64,000 nt of DNA from an uncultured Lachnospiraceae bacterium (GTDB lineage Bacteria > Bacillota > Clostridia > Lachnospirales > Lachnospiraceae). Shown piece after piece: positions 51,254 through 60,598 of this stretch. Both the position numbers and the translations under genes were made by a program. The stretch's first letter is position 1. Each line of letters begins with the position of its first letter. The stretch covers positions 1 to 64,000 of the forward strand of contig CASWRE010000014.1 of NCBI GenBank assembly GCA_949471785.1. Direction: 5' to 3'. The notes below the pieces were generated by a model. That model saw nothing but the letters and a program-made list of their open reading frames with translations. It did no database searches and was not told where the DNA came from.

Positions 51254-53881
51254 TTACTTCGCCTCGTACCAGTTATTCCCCACGTGCATGTCGATCTCCA
51301 GATCCACGTCCATATGGGCCGCTCCCATCATTTCTTCCCGGAGAATGGCTTCCACACGTTCCCGTTCCTCTACGGCCGTCTCCACCAAAAGCTCGTCGTG
51401 CACCTGCAAAAGCAGCCGGGAAGAGAGGCCCTCCGCCCGGAGCCTTCGGTCTACCCGCACCATGGCAATCTTGATAATATCCGCCGCCGTTCCCTGTATG
51501 GGGGCGTTCATGGCCACCCGCTCGCCGAAAGAGCGCTGCATAAAATTGGAAGATTTCAGCTCCGGCATCGGCCTTCGACGGCCGAAAAGAGTGATCGCGT
51601 AGCCTTTCTCCTTCGCGTCCTGCACAGAGCCATCCAAAAATCCTTTAATACCCGGATATGTCTCAAAATAGCCGGCTATATAGTCTTCAGCCTCTTTTCT
51701 GGTGATGCTTAAGCCCTGACTCAGCCCAAAAGAACTGATACCGTAGACAATGCCGAAATTCACGGCTTTCGCGTTTCTCCTCTGCAGATCCGTCACCTCG
51801 TCAAAGGGAATATGGAATACCTGGGAGGCCGTAATGCGGTGGATATCTTTCGCCTCACGGTAAGCCTGTATGAGCGCCTCGTCTCCGGAAAAGTGGGCCA
51901 GTACCCGCAGCTCTATCTGAGAATAATCCGCATCCACAAAAATGTATCCGTCTTTCGGCACAAACGCCTTGCGGATCAGCCTGCCCAGCTCCATACGGAT
52001 AGGGATATTCTGCAGATTGGGCTCGTTACTGCTGATTCGGCCCGTGGCCGTGATTGTCTGGTTAAAGCTAGAATGAATCCGGCCGTCGACGGCGATAAAA
52101 GGAATCAGCCCGTCAGCATAGGTGGACTTCAATTTTGCGAGCTGACGATATTCCAGAATATCCGCCACAATCGGATGATCCGGCGCCAGCTTATCCAGAA
52201 TATCCGCCGCTGTGGAATATCCGGTCTTGGTCTTCTTTCCACCGGGAAGCCCCAGCTTTTCAAACAGGATCACCCCCAGCTGTTTGGGGGAGTTTATATT
52301 AAATACCTCTCCCGCCTGCTCATGAATGGATGTCTCCAGCTCCCGGATGCGCACGTCAAGCTTTTCACTGTAGCTGACCAGTTCTTCCTTCAGCGTCCGT
52401 ATTCCCTCCGCTTCCATATGATAAAGCGTATACAGAAGCGGCATCTCGATATCTCTGTAGAGATGATCCATCTTTTGCTTTTCCAGCGCCTCCCGCATGG
52501 GCGCGACGGCCATACGGGCCGTATAGGCCTGACAGCAACAGTAAATTTTGCGGTTTACACACAGCTCTTCGGGAGAAAGCTTTTTCTGTTTTGCCAGCAA
52601 ATCCTCTTTCCCCGGCAGCGTACATGAGAGAAATTCTTTCGCTATGACATCGTAAAGATAATCATTTTTCAACGGATTCAGCAGATAGGCCGCCACGGAC
52701 ACATCGCAGATCTCCGGCCTCTCCGCAAAAGGATGAAGCTTGAGAAGTTCCTTCACATCCATGGCCGACGCCTGCCCGGCCCGGCTCATGACATCTGCCA
52801 TGCGTTCCCAGAGCCAGGAAGCTTCCGCCTCCCCTTCCGGCAGCCACACCGTTCGTTCACCGGAAAAACAGAGAGCCACACCCCTGCAGCCCGCCTCCGT
52901 ACAAACCGCCACCCCTACAGAAGGAGCGGACTCGGCCTCCGCAAAGACCTCCTCCATCCGTTCTTTTCCGGCCTCGGTCACAAAGGAATCCACCACCGAG
53001 CCATTTTCTTCCCGATTTTCAAACCGGGCCAGCAGATTACGGAATTCCAGCCTCTTGTACCAGTCGTAGGCCTCGTCCGTGAAAAGATCTCCCACCCTGG
53101 CCTGTTCCAGAGAAAAGTCTACCGGACTGTTTGCGTTAATGGTGGCCAATACCTTGGAAAGCTCCGCCAGGTCAAAATGTTCCTGCATGGCTGCCCGGGC
53201 TTTGTTGGGCTTAATCTCTTCCGCATGTTCCCTGGCGTTCTCTATAGTGCCGTAAGCGGCGATGATTTTGGTGGCTGTTTTCTCACCCACCCCCGGAAGA
53301 CCGGGAATATTATCGGAACTGTCTCCCATCAATGCTTTCAGCTCAATAATCTGAGGCGGCGTCACCTGATAGGTCTCCCATACCTCTTTGGCATGGTAAT
53401 TCTCGATCACCGTCTTACCGCCCTTTGTCTTCGGTATGCGGATCATGACCTTGTCCGTGGCCAGCTGCAGCAGATCCCGATCCCCGGACACGATGGTCAC
53501 ATCCAATCCCTCTTTCTCCGACCGTGCCGCCACCGTACCCAGGATATCGTCCGCCTCGTATCCCTCCAGGGATACGGTGCTCACACCCATGGCGGCCAGT
53601 ACTTCTTTTATCACCGGAACCTGCTCTCTGAGCTCCTCGGGCATCCCATGGCGCGTACCTTTATACGCCTCATATATTTTATGCCGGAAGGTCGGCGCAT
53701 GGAGATCAAAGGCTACGGCCAGATACTCCGGTTTTTCTTCATCCAAAATTTTAAATAAAATATTTAAAAAGCCATAGACCGCATTGGTATGAAGCCCCTC
53801 GGCATTTGTCAGATTAGGAACTCCGTAAAAAGCACGATTCAAAATACTGTGCCCGTCAATCAGAACTATTTTTTCTGCCAT
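51254..53881 (-). CDS. polA: DNA polymerase I
   Basis: An 875-residue PolI. The N-terminal 5'-3' exonuclease (about 1-260) has the DGHSILNRAFYG and GYEADDILGT acidic motifs. The middle 3'-5' exonuclease fold (about 300-470) lacks the usual Asp-Glu motif (it reads VGVAVCTE), so proofreading is probably lost, as in Bacillus PolI. The polymerase domain (about 480-875) carries DADYSQIELRVLAHFSGD, RRNAKAVNFGIVYGIS and LLQVHDELLVE. It works in repair and Okazaki-fragment processing. Confidence 0.97.
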   Translation of the reverse strand: MAEKIVLIDGHSILNRAFYGVPNLTNAEGLHTNAVYGFLNILFKILDEEKPEYLAVAFDLHAPTFRHKIYEAYKGTRHGMPEELREQVPVIKEVLAAMGVSTVSLEGYEADDILGTVAARSEKEGLDVTIVSGDRDLLQLATDKVMIRIPKTKGGKTVIENYHAKEVWETYQVTPPQIIELKALMGDSSDNIPGLPGVGEKTATKIIAAYGTIENAREHAEEIKPNKARAAMQEHFDLAELSKVLATINANSPVDFSLEQARVGDLFTDEAYDWYKRLEFRNLLARFENREENGSVVDSFVTEAGKERMEEVFAEAESAPSVGVAVCTEAGCRGVALCFSGERTVWLPEGEAEASWLWERMADVMSRAGQASAMDVKELLKLHPFAERPEICDVSVAAYLLNPLKNDYLYDVIAKEFLSCTLPGKEDLLAKQKKLSPEELCVNRKIYCCCQAYTARMAVAPMREALEKQKMDHLYRDIEMPLLYTLYHMEAEGIRTLKEELVSYSEKLDVRIRELETSIHEQAGEVFNINSPKQLGVILFEKLGLPGGKKTKTGYSTAADILDKLAPDHPIVADILEYRQLAKLKSTYADGLIPFIAVDGRIHSSFNQTITATGRISSNEPNLQNIPIRMELGRLIRKAFVPKDGYIFVDADYSQIELRVLAHFSGDEALIQAYREAKDIHRITASQVFHIPFDEVTDLQRRNAKAVNFGIVYGISSFGLSQGLSITRKEAEDYIAGYFETYPGIKGFLDGSVQDAKEKGYAITLFGRRRPMPELKSSNFMQRSFGERVAMNAPIQGTAADIIKIAMVRVDRRLRAEGLSSRLLLQVHDELLVETAVEERERVEAILREEMMGAAHMDVDLEIDMHVGNNWYEAK

Positions 53882-53955
53882 TTCTATCCTCCAGATTTTT
53901 CTGACATATAAGATCTGCCATCGGCAGTATTCTATACCGACTCATCAAGAAAGTA

Positions 53956-54315
53956 TCAGACGCCAAACGGTAAAAAAGCATATATGGCCGGCAGCTGCAC
54001 ACTGATCAGAAACCAGACCAGGCCGGCCAGCCACAACACCAGAAAGACACCTATACATCGGCGGAGAATCTTTCTGTTCCGAAGACGCTGCCGTTCCTGA
54101 GCCAGATGTTCTTTAAGGCGCAGAGGAATATTATAATTCCCCTCCTCATTTTTCTCCAGAAAATGCAGCGTCACGGCCACCGTGTAGTACGTTTCCAGTT
54201 CCTCGTAACAGTCCTGACACTCCGCCACATGATCGAGAAACCCTTCCATCTCCCTGGGTGTGAGATCATGATTCACAAACCGTTCAATGCATTTAATGGT
54301 ATCGCCACAATCCAT
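53956..54315 (-). CDS. zf-HC2 anti-sigma-like membrane protein
   Basis: A 119-residue protein with a zinc-finger anti-sigma motif (H29-x3-C33-x2-C36 in DHVAECQDC) followed by a basic linker and one membrane helix (about 92-112). This is the architecture of RsiW-type anti-sigma factors, but no ECF sigma gene lies beside it. The start MDCGDTIKC at 54315 was chosen over longer options because the zinc finger begins there; GGAGG precedes it. The partner is unknown. Confidence 0.8.
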   Translation of the reverse strand: MDCGDTIKCIERFVNHDLTPREMEGFLDHVAECQDCYEELETYYTVAVTLHFLEKNEEGNYNIPLRLKEHLAQERQRLRNRKILRRCIGVFLVLWLAGLVWFLISVQLPAIYAFLPFGV

Positions 54316-54325
54316 AGCATTCCTC

Positions 54326-54760
54326 CTACCGGACGCCCGTGCTGCCAAAACCGCCCCTGTCATCATGCTCAAGCCGCCCTGCCTCACAAAACTCCAGGGC
54401 GGGCTGATGCTTCTCTATCCGAAACTGACAGATTCGGTCATTCTTATGGATCTCGGTATCCCGAAAGGCATAGACCGGCATATACCACCAGTCGTTCGGT
54501 CCGCAGTAGCTCTCGTCAATGACGCCGCAGTGATTCGTCTGTATGATCCCGAAATTCTTAAAAGTGCTGCTGCGAGGCACAATATGAGCCTCATACCCCT
54601 GCGGCAGCTGCATGGCTACTCCCAAAGGAATCAGTCCGGACTCTCCCGCTTTCATGACCACATCCTCAGCGGCACGCAGATCGATCCAGTCCGACTTACC
54701 ATCGATATAGCGAAGTCTTTCTATACTCTCATCCTGATATTGTATCCTGATTTTCTCCAT
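54326..54760 (-). CDS. dut: dUTP diphosphatase (trimeric)
   Basis: A 144-residue dUTPase, converting dUTP to dUMP and pyrophosphate. The family motifs are visible: [31 protein letters not shown] and the C-terminal GGFGSTG. Motif III has Ser-Tyr-Cys at the usual Gly/Ala-Tyr-Arg positions, an uncommon variant. It lies directly behind the pnp terminator hairpin. Confidence 0.9.
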   Translation of the reverse strand: MEKIRIQYQDESIERLRYIDGKSDWIDLRAAEDVVMKAGESGLIPLGVAMQLPQGYEAHIVPRSSTFKNFGIIQTNHCGVIDESYCGPNDWWYMPVYAFRDTEIHKNDRICQFRIEKHQPALEFCEAGRLEHDDRGGFGSTGVR

Positions 54761-54780
54761 AGTCGTGTATCTCCATTTTC

Positions 54781-54811
54781 AAAAAGGGGCATTCCTCTGC
54801 GAAATGCCCCT
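54781..54811 (-). terminator. Rho-independent terminator after pnp
   Basis: An AGGGGCATT/AATGCCCCT stem (9 bp, 9-base loop) followed by five T residues on the minus strand, 20 bases ahead of dut. Confidence 0.75.
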
Positions 54812-54877
54812 CACGATACTTTCGTATACCAAAAACTGCCTGCGGCATGTTTTCCGTAAATCTCTTGAGTAACCCTG

Positions 54878-56974
54878 TTATCTCTCGGATGCCGGAAGAT
54901 CCTTGATACTGAAGCTGTACCTGCCCATTTTATCTTTGCCCAGGCAGACCACTTTCACCTTATCGCCCAGAGTCAGCACGTCTTCCACATGATTGATTCT
55001 CTCTCGGCAGATCCTGGAAATGTGTACCATGCCCTCTTTACCGGGAGCGAATTCCAGGAACGCGCCAAACTCCTTAATGCTGACTACTTTTCCGGTGAGA
55101 ATCTGTCCGGACTCAAAATCCGTGACGATAATGCGGATATATTCCTTCGCCTTCTCCATCATGACCTCATCCGTACCGCAGATGCATACGGAACCGTCAT
55201 CCTCAATATCGATTTTCACGCCGGTTTCCTCGATGATCGTATTGATGGTCTTGCCACGCTGCCCCACCACGTCGCCGATTTTCTGCGGATCGATCATCAT
55301 CTGAATAATCTTCGGCGCGTACTTGCTCAGGCGCTCACGGGGCGCGCTGATGCAGGGTTCCATACAGGTGTGCATGATGAAATCCCTGGCCTCATGGGTC
55401 CTGCGGATAGCCTCCTCCACAATGGGCCTGGTCAGACCATGGATCTTGATATCCATCTGAATAGCCGTAATGCCGTCCTTCGTACCTGTCACTTTGAAAT
55501 CCATATCCCCAAAGAAATCTTCCAGGCCCTGGATATCGGTCAGCACGATATAGTCGTCATCATTCTCCCCTGTAACCAGTCCGCAGGAAATACCGGCCAC
55601 CATTTTCTTTATGGGCACGCCGGCTGCCATCAGGGCCATACAGGAAGCGCAGGTAGACGCCATAGACGTAGAACCGTTGGACTCAAAGGTTTCGGATACG
55701 GCGCGGATCGCATAAGGGAACTCAGACTCCGTGGGCAGCACCGGAAGGAGCGCCCTCTCTGCCAAAGCGCCGTGGCCGATCTCACGGCGTCCCGGTCCTC
55801 TGGAGGGTTTAGTCTCACCCACCGAGTAGGACGGGAAATTGTAATGATGCATATATCTTTTCGATGTCACAAACTCGTCCAGGCCGTCCACCTTCTGGGC
55901 GTCCGAAAGAGGCGCCAGCGTCACCACATCGCAGATCTGGGTCTGACCACGGGTAAACATGGCGGAACCGTGCACTCTGGGGATCAGATCAATCTCCGCA
56001 GCCAGGGGACGGATCTGGTCAATGGCGCGGCCGTCCGGACGCTTGTGATCCTTCAGGATCATCTTGCGGACGGTCTTTTTCTGATACTGATACAGCGCTT
56101 CGTCCAGCGCGGCCAGCCATTCTTCATTTTCGGCAAATTTCTCGGCCAGTTTATCACGGATTTCGCGGATATTGGCCTCTCTGGTCTGCTTATCATCGGT
56201 AAATACAGCCTTCTCCATCACCTCGGCGGGCGCTTCCTCACGGATGGCCGCAAACAGCTCTTCCGGTACCGCGCAGCTTTCATAGGTATGCTTTTCTTTA
56301 CCGCACTCGGCAATGATGGTATCAAAGAACGCTATGATCTGCTGATTGACTTCATGGGCCTTGTAAATGGCCTCGATCATCTTGTCGTCCGGCACCTCGT
56401 TGGCTCCGGCCTCGATCATGATGACCTTCTCTCTGGTGGACGCCACGGTAAGCTGCAGATCGGACACAGGACGCTGCGCCATGGCGGGATTCACCACCAG
56501 CTCGCCGTCTACCATGCCAATCTGAGTCATGGCACAGGGACCCGCAAAGGGAATATCCGAAATACATGTGGCAATGGAAGAACCCAGCATGGCCGGAATC
56601 TCCGGATTGCAGTCCGGATCAACGGACATGATCAGATTATTCAGGCTGACATCGTTCCGGTAATCCTTCGGAAACAGAGGACGCATCGGACGGTCAATCA
56701 CCCGGGAAGTCAGGATTGCATGCTCGCTGGGCTTGCCCTCCCTCTTGTTAAATCCGCCGGGAATCTTGCCCACGGCATACATTTTTTCCTCAAAGTCCAC
56801 GCTCAGAGGGAAGAAATCAATCCCGTCTCTCGGCTTGTCAGAGGCTGTGGCCGTAGACAGCACCACCGTCTCGCCATAGTGAATCAGCACGGCTCCGTTC
56901 GCCTGTTTTGCCACCCGCCCGACGTCGACGGTCAGCGTCCGTCCGGCGAGCTCCATTGAATACGTCTTATACAT
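54878..56974 (-). CDS. pnp: polyribonucleotide nucleotidyltransferase (PNPase)
   Basis: A 698-residue PNPase, the phosphorolytic 3'-5' RNA exonuclease. Two RNase PH cores (about 10-220 and 300-530) flank a helical linker; the KH (VVGQRGKTINTIIEETGVKI) and S1 (VVSIKEFGAFLEFAPGKEGM) domains close the protein. The start MYKTYSMELAG at 56974 has AAAGGAG; the ORF is open upstream into the leader. It lies downstream of rpsO, separated by a terminator. Confidence 0.97.
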   Translation of the reverse strand: MYKTYSMELAGRTLTVDVGRVAKQANGAVLIHYGETVVLSTATASDKPRDGIDFFPLSVDFEEKMYAVGKIPGGFNKREGKPSEHAILTSRVIDRPMRPLFPKDYRNDVSLNNLIMSVDPDCNPEIPAMLGSSIATCISDIPFAGPCAMTQIGMVDGELVVNPAMAQRPVSDLQLTVASTREKVIMIEAGANEVPDDKMIEAIYKAHEVNQQIIAFFDTIIAECGKEKHTYESCAVPEELFAAIREEAPAEVMEKAVFTDDKQTREANIREIRDKLAEKFAENEEWLAALDEALYQYQKKTVRKMILKDHKRPDGRAIDQIRPLAAEIDLIPRVHGSAMFTRGQTQICDVVTLAPLSDAQKVDGLDEFVTSKRYMHHYNFPSYSVGETKPSRGPGRREIGHGALAERALLPVLPTESEFPYAIRAVSETFESNGSTSMASTCASCMALMAAGVPIKKMVAGISCGLVTGENDDDYIVLTDIQGLEDFFGDMDFKVTGTKDGITAIQMDIKIHGLTRPIVEEAIRRTHEARDFIMHTCMEPCISAPRERLSKYAPKIIQMMIDPQKIGDVVGQRGKTINTIIEETGVKIDIEDDGSVCICGTDEVMMEKAKEYIRIIVTDFESGQILTGKVVSIKEFGAFLEFAPGKEGMVHISRICRERINHVEDVLTLGDKVKVVCLGKDKMGRYSFSIKDLPASER

Positions 56975-57152
56975 ATACTTTCTCCTTTTCTTTCGGATAC
57001 GGCATAAAACAAGCCCGAAACAACTGAAAAATGTACTTTCAAATCCGCGATATATACGCATTCCCGATCCGTAAAAAGCAATCAAAAATACCCTTTTCAG
57101 TGGTCTCGGAGTTTATGCTTTAATGCCTGTCCGTATTAAAATAATGTATGGC

Positions 57153-57176
57153 AAAAAGGGCGGAATACTCCGCCCT
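57153..57176 (-). terminator. Rho-independent terminator after rpsO
   Basis: AGGGCGGA pairs with TCCGCCCT around a 4-base loop, with a T5 run on the minus strand. It separates rpsO from pnp. Confidence 0.8.
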
Positions 57177-57184
57177 CTGTCCAT

Positions 57185-57451
57185 TTACTTTCTGATACCC
57201 AGTCTCTCGATCAGTGAACGATATCTCTCGATATCCGTCTTTTTCAGATAATCCAGAAGGCCGCGCCTCTGACCTACCATCTTCAGCAGACCGCGACGGG
57301 AATGATGATCTTTATGATTTGTTTTCAAATGCTCTGTCAGCTCTCTGATCCTCTCGGTCAGGACTGCCACCTGTACCTCCGGTGAACCTGTGTCCCCGGG
57401 TGTTCTGGCATACTCTGCCATGATTGCTGTCTTCTTCTCTTTTGAAATCAT
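57185..57451 (-). CDS. rpsO: 30S ribosomal protein S15
   Basis: An 88-residue S15 that binds the 16S rRNA central domain. The family core [20 protein letters not shown] and [20 protein letters not shown] (20-residue segments) are intact. A strong promoter and a leader of about 85 bases precede it; the leader could carry the S15 autoregulatory site known in other Firmicutes, but no specific structure was proven. Confidence 0.98.
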   Translation of the reverse strand: MISKEKKTAIMAEYARTPGDTGSPEVQVAVLTERIRELTEHLKTNHKDHHSRRGLLKMVGQRRGLLDYLKKTDIERYRSLIERLGIRK

Positions 57452-57544
57452 GTTGGTTTCCTCCTTAATACTTTTAATCGCCGCGGATCAGGCAATGGCC
57501 GGAGTATCCGATTACTGAACCCGGGCTGAATTTTATACCCGACA

Positions 57545-57573
57545 AGTATAGCACAGGCTTATCGGAATGTAAA
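57545..57573 (-). promoter_or_regulatory. sigma-A-type promoter for rpsO
   Basis: TTTACA, 17 bases, TATACT on the minus strand, about 90 bases upstream of the rpsO start. Confidence 0.75.
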
Positions 57574-57611
57574 CCGTTTTATTTCTGCAAAACGAAATTC
57601 TATTTTTAGTA

Positions 57612-57640
57612 TTGCTTTTTTCTGCCCAATCGCATATTGT
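57612..57640 (+). promoter_or_regulatory. possible promoter for murI
   Basis: TTGCTT, a 17-base spacer and TATTGT on the plus strand, 50 bases ahead of the murI ATG. A second TATACT follows 2 bases later. Confidence 0.5.
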
Positions 57641-57689
57641 ATTATACTGGTATGACAAAAACATCTATCATGAAAGAAGGTTTACATAT

Positions 57690-58460
57690 ATGGAACAAAA
57701 AAGCGCCCCCATTGCTGTCTTCGATTCCGGCGTGGGGGGAATCAGTGTACTGCGGGAACTGGTGCGGCTCATGCCTAATGAAAATTATGTCTATCTCGGC
57801 GATTCCGCCAATGCCCCTTATGGTACCCGTCCTGTGGAAGAGATTCGCGCTCTGACCCTGGCTAACGTGGAAATTCTGCTGGAGCAGGGAGCGAAAGCCC
57901 TTGTCGTCGCCTGCAATACGGCCACCAGCGCCGCGGTACGTATCCTGCGGGGCATGTATCCCGAGCTTCCCATCGTGGGCATCGAACCGGCCTTAAAGCC
58001 GGCGGCCCTTCATCATCCCGGCGGGCGCATCGCCGTTCTGGCCACACAAATGACCCTGCGTCAGGAAAAATTTGCCGCTCTGCTGGAACACTACCGTTCC
58101 CAGGCCGAAATTATCCCCGTACCGGCCTCCGAACTGGTAGAATATGTGGAACGGGGAGAACTCGACGGTCCCGCTCTCCTGTCCCTGGTAAAACATATTC
58201 TGGACCGTCATATGGAGGCCCCGGCCGATGCCCTCGTCCTGGGCTGCACGCATTTTCCCTTTGTACGGCCGGTCATCGAACAGGCCGCTCCCCATACGGT
58301 TATCTATGACGGCGGCAACGGCACCGCCCGGGAAGCCCGTCGCCAGCTTTCTGTCTCGGGGCTCATAAATCCTGCCTCCGCCCCCGGTTCCATCGAGATT
58401 CAGAATTCCAGCGGCGACCCGGACAAGATCATGCTCTGCTATCAGCTTCTGGATGCATGA
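57690..58460 (+). CDS. murI: glutamate racemase
   Basis: A 256-residue MurI that makes D-glutamate for peptidoglycan. The catalytic Cys pair is C75 (VACNTATS) and C186 (GCTHFP), with the conserved FDSGVGGISV start and the GDSANAPYG substrate loop. The ATG at 57690 with AAGG upstream was chosen over the longer ORF, which begins inside the promoter. It is transcribed divergently from rpsO. Confidence 0.95.
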   Translation: MEQKSAPIAVFDSGVGGISVLRELVRLMPNENYVYLGDSANAPYGTRPVEEIRALTLANVEILLEQGAKALVVACNTATSAAVRILRGMYPELPIVGIEPALKPAALHHPGGRIAVLATQMTLRQEKFAALLEHYRSQAEIIPVPASELVEYVERGELDGPALLSLVKHILDRHMEAPADALVLGCTHFPFVRPVIEQAAPHTVIYDGGNGTAREARRQLSVSGLINPASAPGSIEIQNSSGDPDKIMLCYQLLDA

Positions 58461-58479
58461 CAAAAATTGGGGCTATTCA

Positions 58480-58506
58480 CAGAGCGGCCCGGTTCGCGGC
58501 CCTCTG
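58480..58506. terminator. GC-rich stem between convergent murI and the amidohydrolase
   Basis: CAGAG-C-GGCC pairs with GGCC-CTCTG across an 8-base loop. It has no T-run, so this is a weak call. Confidence 0.35.
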
Positions 58507-58513
58507 CCCGCCG

Positions 58514-59041
58514 TTAGCCGTTAATGACCGTGATCTGGCACATGCGCATCGTTTCCAGAGCCGCCCTGTGGGATTCCGGCGTCACGCCGGCACAGCAGGC
58601 GGCATCCACAGATATGGGCGTCTCCGGCATCCGTGCTTTCAGGTTCAGAGCATTGCTGACCACACAGATATCCGTACACAGTCCCACCAGCTCCAGCTCA
58701 ATCTCTTCCCTGTCGGCCAGGGTTGCCAGCCGGTCGGCCAACTCAACAGAACCGAATGTAGGCTTGTCTATGATCGTCGCCCCCGACAGGACCGCCGCCA
58801 CGCCGTCGGCAATCTCCCATCCTTTCGTCCCCCGGATGCAGTGTTTCACGGGCAGGCGCCGCCCCTCCTGGGTATCCAGATAGTTTTCCCCATGGGTATC
58901 CCTTGTGGCCCATACATTTTCCCGATCATATTCCTTTATTTTTTCCATCACCGGCCGGACGACGGCTCTGGCTTCTGCCGTTCCCAGGGCCCCGTCGATA
59001 AAATCATTTTGCATATCTATGACAATCAGTATTTTTCTCAT
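58514..59041 (-). CDS. isochorismatase family cysteine hydrolase (nicotinamidase-like)
   Basis: A 175-residue cysteine hydrolase. The triad is visible: D9 (VIDMQNDF), K93 (IIDKPTFGS) and C126 (GLCTDICV); the D48-x-H50 pair (TRDTHGENY) and the following HCIRGTKGW loop resemble the metal site of nicotinamidases. It may convert nicotinamide to nicotinate for NAD salvage. It lies 4 bases behind the zinc-ribbon gene with AGGAG. Confidence 0.88.
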   Translation of the reverse strand: MRKILIVIDMQNDFIDGALGTAEARAVVRPVMEKIKEYDRENVWATRDTHGENYLDTQEGRRLPVKHCIRGTKGWEIADGVAAVLSGATIIDKPTFGSVELADRLATLADREEIELELVGLCTDICVVSNALNLKARMPETPISVDAACCAGVTPESHRAALETMRMCQITVING

Positions 59042-59045
59042 ATAT

Positions 59046-59807
59046 TTACTCCTGTTCTTCTGTATCTTCCTGCATATCCCCTACGATCACATCCAGGCGC
59101 AGACTTCCCACTTTGTCTCCGTCTTCCAGTATATAAAGCAAATCAACATCGTCAATCTTATAACAGATCTCTTCCTCATCCTCTGTTCGTCTAAAGCCTC
59201 TGGATTCCAGATGAGCGAACGCCTCATCCAGATCCATCCCTACATAGACGCCGTACAGACTGTAAATACATTCGCTGTCCAGGGTAACTGAATAGCCCGT
59301 TTCCGTATAGGCAAGAATGACCGCATCATTCTCTGTATGATACTCCTCATATTCCCCTCTGTTCTCAACCTGGACGGCTCCGGTCTCTTCCACCAGTGGC
59401 TGCAGATCCTGCTGGGCCAGTTTGGAGAGATCCGTATAAGTGGTTTCTTCCTCCTCCTGAACCTGGGAATCGCTCTCCTGTCCGGGAGGCTCTGCCACGG
59501 CAGACGAAGAAGAAGCCTTTTCGCGCCGCTCCTGCTCCGCCAACATCTCGGCCGCCAGTTCCTCGGCCCTTTTTTCTTTTGCCTGCTGTTTCTTCTTCTC
59601 CTCTTCCTGCTCTGCCAGAACCATCCGTTTATGATGGACCGTATAGGCGCCGATCCCGCATAAACCCACAGCAAAAGAAAGCACAGCCAAAAGGCTCATA
59701 ACGATATTTTTCCGGCCCGGATTACCGCCGCCTGTCAATTCTCCGCAACTGTCACAGATCTTCTGATTGTCTCTTACAGGCGCACCACAATGGGGACAAA
59801 CCTTCAT
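59046..59807 (-). CDS. zinc-ribbon membrane-anchored protein, unknown
   Basis: A 253-residue protein with an N-terminal zinc ribbon (C4, C7, C18, C21), one membrane helix (about 35-57), a long Glu/Lys/Arg coiled coil (about 60-100), a Ser/Glu linker and a C-terminal globular domain. The C-terminal part, around CIYSLYGVYVGMDLDEAF, resembles small exported domains seen in Lachnospiraceae. The ribbon would be cytoplasmic and the rest outside. Function is unknown; GGGAGGG precedes the ATG. Confidence 0.7.
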   Translation of the reverse strand: MKVCPHCGAPVRDNQKICDSCGELTGGGNPGRKNIVMSLLAVLSFAVGLCGIGAYTVHHKRMVLAEQEEEKKKQQAKEKRAEELAAEMLAEQERREKASSSSAVAEPPGQESDSQVQEEEETTYTDLSKLAQQDLQPLVEETGAVQVENRGEYEEYHTENDAVILAYTETGYSVTLDSECIYSLYGVYVGMDLDEAFAHLESRGFRRTEDEEEICYKIDDVDLLYILEDGDKVGSLRLDVIVGDMQEDTEEQE

Positions 59808-59826
59808 AGCTGCCGCCCTCCCTTAC

Positions 59827-60543
59827 TTAATTTAGCATTTCCCGCTCTTTCGGCGTCAATTCCGCATTCTCCAGCAGATCCGGACGCCACTTGGCCGTCC
59901 GCAATACGGATTGTTCCCTGCGCCAGCGCTCCACATTGGCGTGATGCCCGGATAACAACACCTCCGGCACGGCTTTTTCCCGCCAGACGGCCGGGCGGGA
60001 ATACTGCGGATACTCCAGCAAATATCCCTGGAAAGATTCTCCTACGGCCGACTCCTCATTATGCAACACGCCGGGCACCAGCCGTGAGATCGCGTCCATC
60101 ATGACCATGGCCGGCAATTCCCCGCCGGTCAGCACATAGTCGCCGATAGATACCGGGTCTGTCACGATCTCCTCCAGCACCCGCTCATCAATCCCCTCGT
60201 AATGGCCGCAGAGAAAGACCAGTTCCTCTTCCCCGGCCAGTTCCCCGGCCATCTCCTGATTAAAGACTCTGCCCTGAGGAGTCAGGTAAACCACACGCAC
60301 CGGATGGGAAATGTGCTCTTTTACCGCTTCAAAAGCCCGGTATACCGGCTCTGCCTGCATCACCATCCCGGCTCCGCCGCCATAGGGGTAATCATCCACC
60401 CGCATATGCTTATTATCCGCATAATTTCGAATATCCACCGTATTCAGGCCTATCAGGCCACGTTCTATGGCACGGCCCGTAATACTGGTATGCATACCAT
60501 TCACGATCATATCCGGAAATAATGTCAATACATGAAAACGCAA
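59827..60543 (-). CDS. trmD: tRNA (guanine-N1)-methyltransferase TrmD
   Basis: A 238-residue SPOUT methyltransferase that makes m1G37 in tRNAs. The SAM knot shows as YLTPQGRVFNQ and IGDYVLTGGELPAMVM, with the FLCGHYEGIDERV loop. The start is a TTG at 60543 behind GGGAGGGG. It is normally followed by rplS; here a zinc-ribbon gene follows instead. Confidence 0.97.
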   Translation of the reverse strand: MRFHVLTLFPDMIVNGMHTSITGRAIERGLIGLNTVDIRNYADNKHMRVDDYPYGGGAGMVMQAEPVYRAFEAVKEHISHPVRVVYLTPQGRVFNQEMAGELAGEEELVFLCGHYEGIDERVLEEIVTDPVSIGDYVLTGGELPAMVMMDAISRLVPGVLHNEESAVGESFQGYLLEYPQYSRPAVWREKAVPEVLLSGHHANVERWRREQSVLRTAKWRPDLLENAELTPKEREMLN

Positions 60544-60598
60544 GCCTGTCCCCTCCCGTTATCTGCCGCCGCAATGCAGATCCGCCGCATTACCGCCG

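Noticed and set aside
54989..56959. 656-codon plus-strand ORF opposite pnp
   Set aside because: It lies entirely antisense to a clear pnp, and its translation is His/Arg-rich and unlike a folded protein.
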